Source: Syntrophomonas wolfei subsp. methylbutyratica (GTDB lineage Bacteria; Bacillota; Syntrophomonadia; Syntrophomonadales; Syntrophomonadaceae). Taken from it: a DNA stretch of 64,000 nt. Position 1 is the first letter of the stretch, and each line of letters starts with the position of its first letter. Made by a program: the position numbers and the translations under genes. The notes under the pieces were generated by a model, which was given only the letters and a program-made list of their open reading frames with translations, searched no databases and was not told the DNA's origin. Below, piece after piece: positions 59,238-64,000 of the stretch. The DNA lies in the NCBI RefSeq assembly GCF_001570625.1, contig NZ_BBQT01000013.1, positions 1 to 64,000 of the forward strand. Reading direction: 5' to 3'.

Positions 59238-59390
59238 GAGACCACTGAAAAAGTATCATAAATATCATCCTGAGGAGCTGCAGGCGACGAAGGATCTCTT
59301 TTGGAAGTCCGTAATATTGGGACTTTAGCTAACGAGATTCTTCGCTATCGCTCAGAATGACACGCAAAAGAGCACTTTTTCAGCAGTCTC
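59238..59390. mobile_element. 153-bp foldback element (family B, MITE-like), copy 2
   Basis: I found no difference from 31716-31868 over all 153 bases. It is flanked by GGACGGTTC on both sides (59229-59237 and 59391-59399), again a 9-base duplication and again in a family C type target, but with a different target sequence. The pair proves mobility rather than a larger duplication. Confidence 0.92.
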
Positions 59391-59493
59391 GGACGGTTCT
59401 GTGGGAAAACGAGGCATAAGGGAGTTCTTTTATGTCATGGGAAGGGGAGATACGTGGGGATAACACAAAAGAACTGTCCCCTTGTGTCACCAA

Positions 59494-59523
59494 TAAAAGG
59501 GGCAGCGGCGATGCCGCTGCCCC
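59494..59523 (-). terminator. Terminator of the thiolase gene
   Basis: GGGGCAGCGGC and GCCGCTGCCCC form a perfect 11-bp stem with a three-base loop; on the minus strand TTTTATTGG follows. A family C fragment (AAAGAACTGTCCCCTTG) lies just beyond at 59468. Confidence 0.92.
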
Positions 59524-59541
59524 GTAACGTAATAACTAAAC

Positions 59542-60750
59542 TTATATATCTCTGGTCCAGAGGGAAGCCATAGCGGAGCCGCCGCCAACACAAAGGGAAG
59601 CACCGCCCTTGGTGAGGCCCAGTCTCTCCAGCTCATAGTACATGCTGACAATTATGCGCAGACCAGTAGCTCCAACGGGATGGCCCAGTCCGATTCCGGA
59701 ACCATTGTGGTTGGTCTTGCTGAAGTCCAGCTCAATGCCGGCTTCTTCTTTAAGCATGCGCACTACGCCCAGAACCTGAGCGGCAAAGGCTTCGTTTACT
59801 TCCCAGTATTCTACATCTTCATATTTCCAGCCCGCTTGTTTCAAAACCTTGGGCATGGCTACAGCCGGACCCAGTCCCATAACTTTGGCATCGACACCTT
59901 CGCTGCAGATGCCAGCCAGTTTCATCAAGGGCTTCAGTCCCAGCTCTTCGCATTTCTTTTTGGACATAAATACTGCAGCAGCTGCGCAGTCATTGATACC
60001 GGAAGCATTGGCCGCAGTTACTACTCCGCCTTTTTTAAACGCCGGGGGCAACTTGGCCATGGTTTCCAGGCTGGCTCCTCTAATGGGATGCTCGTCCTTG
60101 GAAATAACCTTGTCGCCTTTCTTGCTCTTTATTACTACTGGTACGATTTCCCGATCAAATATACCTTCGTCAACAGCTTTTACAGCATTCTGGTGGCTGG
60201 TCAGAGCCAGGGCGTCGCATTCTTCCCGAGTGATACCGTATTTTTCGGCAATATTTTCCGCAGTCATTCCCATGTGTCCTCCAGCCAGCTGACATACCAG
60301 ACCATCAGACAGCATGGCATCCTGCACTTTGCCATCGCCCATTCTGTAACCAGAGCGGGCCTGTTGCAGCAGGTAAGGGATATTGGACATGCTTTCCACT
60401 GCGGTTACCAGGGATATATCGGTTTTGCCCAGCATAATGTTCTGGCAGGCAATTTCCGTGGCGCGCATACCAGAAGCACAGTTCTGGCTTACCATACAGG
60501 AGCCGCTTCTAACCGGCAGTCCCACTTTCATACCAATAATACGGGGCGGAAGGGAGCCATTGCCGGCATGCAGGCAAGTGGCTCCTACGATTTCATCGAT
60601 AATCCCAGGATCGACGCCAGCTCTTTCAATTGCTGCATTAGCGGCGATTATTGCCAGGTCATTAGCCCTTACGCTTGCCAGGCCACCCAAATATCTTCCG
60701 ATTGGAGTTCTAGCCATACCAACTACTACTACTTCATTAATCTCTGCCAT
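59542..60750 (-). CDS. Acetyl-CoA acetyltransferase (thiolase)
   Basis: A 402-residue type II thiolase that joins two acetyl-CoA or, in beta-oxidation, splits acetoacetyl-CoA. The acylated cysteine is Cys91 in QNCASGMRATEI; NEAFAAQ, NHNGSGIGLGHPVGATGLRI (active-site His) and the second cysteine in LCVGGGSAMASLW complete the site. AAGGGGG precedes ATG 60750. It is monocistronic with its own terminator. In a syntrophic butyrate oxidiser this would be the last step to acetyl-CoA; that role is inferred. Confidence 0.95.
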   Translation of the reverse strand: MAEINEVVVVGMARTPIGRYLGGLASVRANDLAIIAANAAIERAGVDPGIIDEIVGATCLHAGNGSLPPRIIGMKVGLPVRSGSCMVSQNCASGMRATEIACQNIMLGKTDISLVTAVESMSNIPYLLQQARSGYRMGDGKVQDAMLSDGLVCQLAGGHMGMTAENIAEKYGITREECDALALTSHQNAVKAVDEGIFDREIVPVVIKSKKGDKVISKDEHPIRGASLETMAKLPPAFKKGGVVTAANASGINDCAAAAVFMSKKKCEELGLKPLMKLAGICSEGVDAKVMGLGPAVAMPKVLKQAGWKYEDVEYWEVNEAFAAQVLGVVRMLKEEAGIELDFSKTNHNGSGIGLGHPVGATGLRIIVSMYYELERLGLTKGGASLCVGGGSAMASLWTRDI

Positions 60751-61189
60751 TGTTTGTATTCCCCCTTAAATTTTTTCTTTCTTTAAACAACGGATTTTTC
60801 CCGGTCTGACCATGACATGAACCAGAACATTTTCTATTTATATCGCTGATTTCTGCCAATTTTTTATCTAAGTCAGAACCGAATTAACTTTTACTAAAAG
60901 TCCAGCTCACCTCCTCTTAAAAAAAACTAAGTAAAAAAGCGGGTTAATTAGTGTAGTTAGAAAGATTAAAAAACTACATAAAGGTTCTATAAATGTCTTT
61001 CTGCGAAAAAAACAAAATACCTGCTAGTAAAAAATAAAATTTTCATTTTCCATGTATCTTTTGCCAGGGGCATCAAAATCCCCTTTCGTCAAAAAATAAA
61101 AATAAACAAAAATTTTCAGGGCAAGAATCTCTCCAATCCTGTATAATGTACTAAGTACAGGCAAGCTTGCCGCTGTTGAGGAGGACAGA
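60751..61189. other. Divergent intergenic region, AT-rich
   Basis: About 440 bases between thiolase (minus) and the HepS-like gene (plus). On the plus side TGTATAATG near 61139 is a good -10, followed by TGTACTAAGTACA and the perfect palindrome GGCAAGCTTGCC (61160), which could be operators. On the minus side GAGGAGGTGAGC near 60910 could start an eight-codon leader; this is weak. No structured RNA was recognised. Confidence 0.45.
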
Positions 61190-61948
61190 ATGGGAATCAA
61201 ATATAGTTTTACCAGGGAACTTAGAACTGAACTTATAGATGTAGACAAGGTCTTTAAAGAGAATCTTTTACCCTGGTGGGATGATGTTTATAACTATATT
61301 AAAATGCTTAACGAAGACTTTACCTGGAATCAACTGCCTCCCCTGGTTTATATAGTATATAGATACCTGGGTCTGGATAGAAGTATTTCTATTTCCATGA
61401 CCAATATATTTAAAACCCTTTATCTCGCCAACAGCATTCATTTCCTGGTAAAAGATGATAAAGAAGGACAAAAATACGACCAGGATTTGCAGTTTGCTAT
61501 TTTAATAGGGGATTATATGTTTGGGCGCATGCTCAAGCTTTTAGTTGAGGCCGGGGCGGACAAACTGGTAGGCCTTTTTGCTGTCATGATGGCGGAAATA
61601 AATGAAGGTCGCGTGATGGAACGGAAACTACAGGCTGATCATAAGGAAGTTTTGCAGAAAACCCGGGGTTCCATGTATGCCACGGCTTTCGAGACAGCCG
61701 GACAGTTATCTGGAATGAAGGGAATCCTGCTGGAAAATTGTCGGCAATTGGGCCTAAACCTGGGGATGTCGATAGAATTAATGAACTGCGATATATCACG
61801 CGAGGAAGTGCTGCTTTATATACATGAAGCCGAAAGGAATTATAAAATACTTAATCAGTACCAGCGCATGGTAAATAGCAATTTGGAAGCAGTTATTAAT
61901 GAAGTACATTCGCTTCTATGCAACATAGATAAGGTTGCAGTGGTATAA
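61190..61948 (+). CDS. HepS-like polyprenyl diphosphate synthase component
   Basis: A 252-residue helical protein. The central region, LQFAILIGDYMFGRMLKLLV with a following MMAEINEGRVMERKL, parallels the LAGDY and INEHK segments of the small subunit of heptaprenyl diphosphate synthase (HepS). The aspartate-rich DDxxD motifs of catalytic prenyl synthases are missing, as in HepS. It lies 130 bases before ubiD and ubiA genes, so a part in making the menaquinone side chain is likely, with a catalytic partner elsewhere. GAGGAGGAC precedes the ATG. Confidence 0.65.
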   Translation: MGIKYSFTRELRTELIDVDKVFKENLLPWWDDVYNYIKMLNEDFTWNQLPPLVYIVYRYLGLDRSISISMTNIFKTLYLANSIHFLVKDDKEGQKYDQDLQFAILIGDYMFGRMLKLLVEAGADKLVGLFAVMMAEINEGRVMERKLQADHKEVLQKTRGSMYATAFETAGQLSGMKGILLENCRQLGLNLGMSIELMNCDISREEVLLYIHEAERNYKILNQYQRMVNSNLEAVINEVHSLLCNIDKVAVV

Positions 61949-61975
61949 ATGAGTCAAGAGGTGACAGGAGCAGGT

Positions 61976-62030
61976 GATACGGGGACGGTCTTTTGGTCAT
62001 TGGGTTTGACCAAAGGACCGTCCCTCGCGT
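61976..62030. repeat. Family C hairpin, long form
   Basis: GGGACGGTCTTTTGGTC (61982-61998) and GACCAAAGGACCGTCCC (62008-62024) form a 17-bp stem with one wobble and a nine-base loop. It is the best-folded family C copy and sits 30 bases after the HepS-like stop. Confidence 0.85.
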
Positions 62031-62080
62031 AACCCCCACCCCCGTGTAAGCGTGTAAGTAAATAATAGGGAGGTTTAACT

Positions 62081-63529
62081 ATGGCCTATAAAGACTTGCA
62101 GGAATTTATCCAGGTATTGGAAAGTGCAGGGGAACTTAAACGAATTACAGTTGAAGTTGACCCCGAACTGGAAATTACCGAAATTACCGATAGGGTAAGC
62201 AAAAACTATGGACCCGCCCTATTATTTGAAAAGGCAAAAGGCTCGGATATGCCGGTTCTCATTAATGCTTTTGGCAGTGAGAAGAGAATGGCCCTGAGCC
62301 TGCAGGTAGATAAATTAGATGATCTGGCCGCTGAAATTATGGGCTTGTTGGAGATAGCCGACAGCGTTCCCCAGTCATTGCTGGACAAGGTCAAGGTATT
62401 GCCCAAACTGGCGCAATTGTCCTCTTTTTTGCCTCGCGTGGTAAAAAATGGAGCCTGCCAGGAAGCAGTAGACTTGAATCCGTCATTGGATAAGCTTCCC
62501 GTACTCAAATGCTGGCCTGAGGATGCCGGACGTTTTATCACCTTACCCCAAGTATATACCAAAGACCCCGAAAGCGGAAAGCGCAATGTAGGCATGTACC
62601 GTTTGCAGGTTTATGACGGACAGAGCACCGGAATGCACTGGCACACCCATCATGACGGAGCCGAAAACTACCGTAAAAACTGTCAAAGAGGGCAGGCCAC
62701 CGAAGTAGCGGTAGCTCTGGGCGGCGATCCCGCCATCACCTATGCCGGAACCGCACCCCTGCCCAAGGATATTGACGAACTTATTTTTGCCGGATTTATT
62801 CGCAAGAAACCGGTAGAGCTGGTGAAATGCAAGACCGTAGACCTGGAAGTGCCGGCTGATGCCGAAATTGTAATCGAAGGATATGTTGACCCTTACGAGC
62901 GCCGGATAGAAGGCCCTTTTGGTGATCACACCGGCTATTATTCCCTGGCTGATGAATACCCGGTTTTTCATGTAAAATGCATCACCCATAAAAAGAACCC
63001 CGTCTACCCCACCACCATCGTAGGCAAACCACCCCAGGAAGACTGCTACATGGCTCTGGCCACCGAGCGCATTTTCCTGCCTCTTTTAAAGCTGCAATTG
63101 CCCGAAGTTGTCGATATGCATCTTCCCATGGAAGGAGTATTCCACAACTGTGTTCTGCTGTCTATCAAAAAATCCTTCCCCGGACACGCGCGTAAAATAA
63201 TGAGTTCCTTGTGGGGGATGGGACAAATGATGTTTGCCAAGTTTATAATCGTAGTAGATGAAGATGTAAATGTGCAGAATGTCTCCGAGGTTATGTGGAA
63301 GGTTTTCAACAATGTTGACCCCAGGAGAGATACCATGATAGTAGAAGGGCCTTTGGATGTACTGGATCACTCGGCTCCCCTTCCCCTGATAGGTTCTAAA
63401 ATGGGCATTGATGCTACCAAAAAATGGATGAGCGAAGGACATACCCGGGAATGGCCGAAAGATATCATTATGAGCCCGGAAATAAAGGAAATGGTAAGCA
63501 GAAGATGGAGTGAATACGGCTTTGAATAA
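62081..63529 (+). CDS. ubiD: UbiD-family decarboxylase
   Basis: A 482-residue prenylated-FMN-dependent decarboxylase. Family blocks include KDLQEFIQVLESAGELKRIT at the start, NVGMYRLQVYDGQSTGMHWH, VAVALGGDPAI, EIVIEGYVDPYERRIEGPFG followed by DHTGYYS (catalytic glutamates), and a C-terminal GSKMGIDATKKW. With UbiA next it probably decarboxylates a menaquinone or related precursor, as in the MqnP-type route, rather than ubiquinone, which Clostridia do not make. GGGAGG precedes ATG 62081. It overlaps the next gene by 8 bases. No UbiX (flavin prenyltransferase) lies in the window. Confidence 0.94.
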   Translation: MAYKDLQEFIQVLESAGELKRITVEVDPELEITEITDRVSKNYGPALLFEKAKGSDMPVLINAFGSEKRMALSLQVDKLDDLAAEIMGLLEIADSVPQSLLDKVKVLPKLAQLSSFLPRVVKNGACQEAVDLNPSLDKLPVLKCWPEDAGRFITLPQVYTKDPESGKRNVGMYRLQVYDGQSTGMHWHTHHDGAENYRKNCQRGQATEVAVALGGDPAITYAGTAPLPKDIDELIFAGFIRKKPVELVKCKTVDLEVPADAEIVIEGYVDPYERRIEGPFGDHTGYYSLADEYPVFHVKCITHKKNPVYPTTIVGKPPQEDCYMALATERIFLPLLKLQLPEVVDMHLPMEGVFHNCVLLSIKKSFPGHARKIMSSLWGMGQMMFAKFIIVVDEDVNVQNVSEVMWKVFNNVDPRRDTMIVEGPLDVLDHSAPLPLIGSKMGIDATKKWMSEGHTREWPKDIIMSPEIKEMVSRRWSEYGFE

Positions 63530-64000
63530 GATCCGCGAATTTCTAAATATGGTTGACTTTGGCCACAGCCTTTTTGCCTTACCTTTTGCTTACCTGGGAG
63601 CATTTCTGGCAGCTCAGGGCATGCCTAGCTGGTCCCAGTTAGGGTGGATTACCTTAGCCATGGTAAGTGCCCGCACTGCGGCTTTATGCCTTAATCGTCT
63701 TATTGACCGTCACATTGATCGGGCCAATCCCCGAACTTCCGACTGGACCCTGGCAGCCGGGCGTCTGCCCCTTTCCCTGGTCTGGTTTTTGGTATTCTTT
63801 TTTTTCATCCTGCTCTTTTATTCTGCCTCTCGTTTGAATCCCCTTTGCTTAAAACTTTCGCCGCTGGCAGTTCTGGCCCTGTGGTTGTATTCCTATACCA
63901 AGCGCTTTACCTGGTGCTGCCACCTCTTGCTGGGGATGGCCATAGGCCTGGGTCCCGTTGGGGCCTGGTTTGCCATAACTGGAACCCCGGATTGGCAGCC
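63522..64000 (+). CDS. ubiA: UbiA-family prenyltransferase (partial, runs off window)
   Basis: The frame starts at TTG 63522, inside the end of ubiD, and stays open to the window edge, giving 159 codons. The product opens with IREFLNMVDFGHSLFALPFA and carries the prenyl-diphosphate magnesium site as NRLIDRHIDRANPRT near residue 68, a clear UbiA signature, followed by hydrophobic helices. It would attach the polyprenyl chain to an aromatic acid at the membrane. GAATACGG upstream is a poor ribosome site, so coupling to ubiD translation is likely. Confidence 0.9.
   Translation, partial: MNKIREFLNMVDFGHSLFALPFAYLGAFLAAQGMPSWSQLGWITLAMVSARTAALCLNRLIDRHIDRANPRTSDWTLAAGRLPLSLVWFLVFFFFILLFYSASRLNPLCLKLSPLAVLALWLYSYTKRFTWCCHLLLGMAIGLGPVGAWFAITGTPDWQ

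Noticed and set aside
59680-60786. A 368-residue plus-strand open frame
   Set aside because: It is antisense to a full-length thiolase with intact active-site motifs; its translation has no domain pattern.
60895-60925. Leader peptide of eight codons upstream of thiolase on the minus strand
   Set aside because: It rests on one GAGGAGGTG sequence with a very short frame and no terminator or attenuator.

Overview
The window reads as chromosome of an anaerobic, low-GC Gram-positive of the Clostridia, most likely Syntrophomonas wolfei or a close relative. The reasons are a sporulation spoVA operon, AGGAGG ribosome sites with frequent TTG and GTG starts, pyruvoyl arginine decarboxylase, acyl-CoA genes (thiolase, enoyl-CoA hydratase), NADH-linked iron-sulfur electron-transfer subunits, a hydroxyacyl-CoA-dehydratase-type activase set and a menaquinone UbiD/UbiA pair. 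The species name is inference; no database was consulted.

Layout. 0.4-4.5 kb: calcium-type P-ATPase, a glycosyltransferase and a dodecin. 4.7-11.2 kb: spoVAC-D-E-F followed without a gap by a three-gene set (two DUF2229/HgdB-like proteins and a BadF/HgdC-type ATPase). 11.4-16.3 kb: sugar-nucleotide and glycosyl-transfer genes, with a 23-codon hydrophobic peptide locus that resembles a type I toxin. 16.5-21.1 kb: a TPP riboswitch with terminator controls thiD-thiM-thiE-HAD phosphatase-thiC. 21.4-27.7 kb: trpB2, trmK, nif3-like, HD-GYP, HU, RNase P RNA (minus strand) and a small membrane protein. 28-35.9 kb: ASKHA/2Fe-2S corrinoid-activator-like protein, enoyl-CoA hydratase, SDR, DUF1015, PHP phosphatase, Na/Ca exchanger, YlbF. 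36.2-40.8 kb: NuoE, NuoF and a NuoG/GltD hybrid with no catalytic molybdenum or hydrogenase domain. 41-48.7 kb: PrsA foldase, then an iron and Fe-S block (Fur with a perfect Fur box, FeoB, FeoA, Mrp/NBP35 ATPase, minimal SufC-SufB pair, LysR). 48.8-51.2 kb: polyamine genes (arginine decarboxylase, speE, speB), with speD at 58.7 kb. 51.2-58.3 kb: rubrerythrin, small unknowns, trpS and a 1480-residue internally duplicated membrane protein. 59.5-64 kb: thiolase, HepS-like protein, ubiD and the start of ubiA.

The intergenic DNA is unusually rich in short dispersed repeats. I distinguish: (A) a palindromic element up to about 320 bp with 17-bp inverted ends, in at least nine whole or partial copies; (B) a 153-bp foldback element present twice with no differences seen and flanked by 9-bp target duplications; (C) GGGACGGTCC hairpins that sit where terminators would be; (D) a 29-bp repeat that directly follows or forms stop codons; (E) a small palindrome around ATGGCCCAGGGGG; and (F) degenerate GGAAGACGGA tracts, one of them inside the RNase P RNA. 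No rRNA, tRNA, CRISPR array, prophage or transposase gene was seen.
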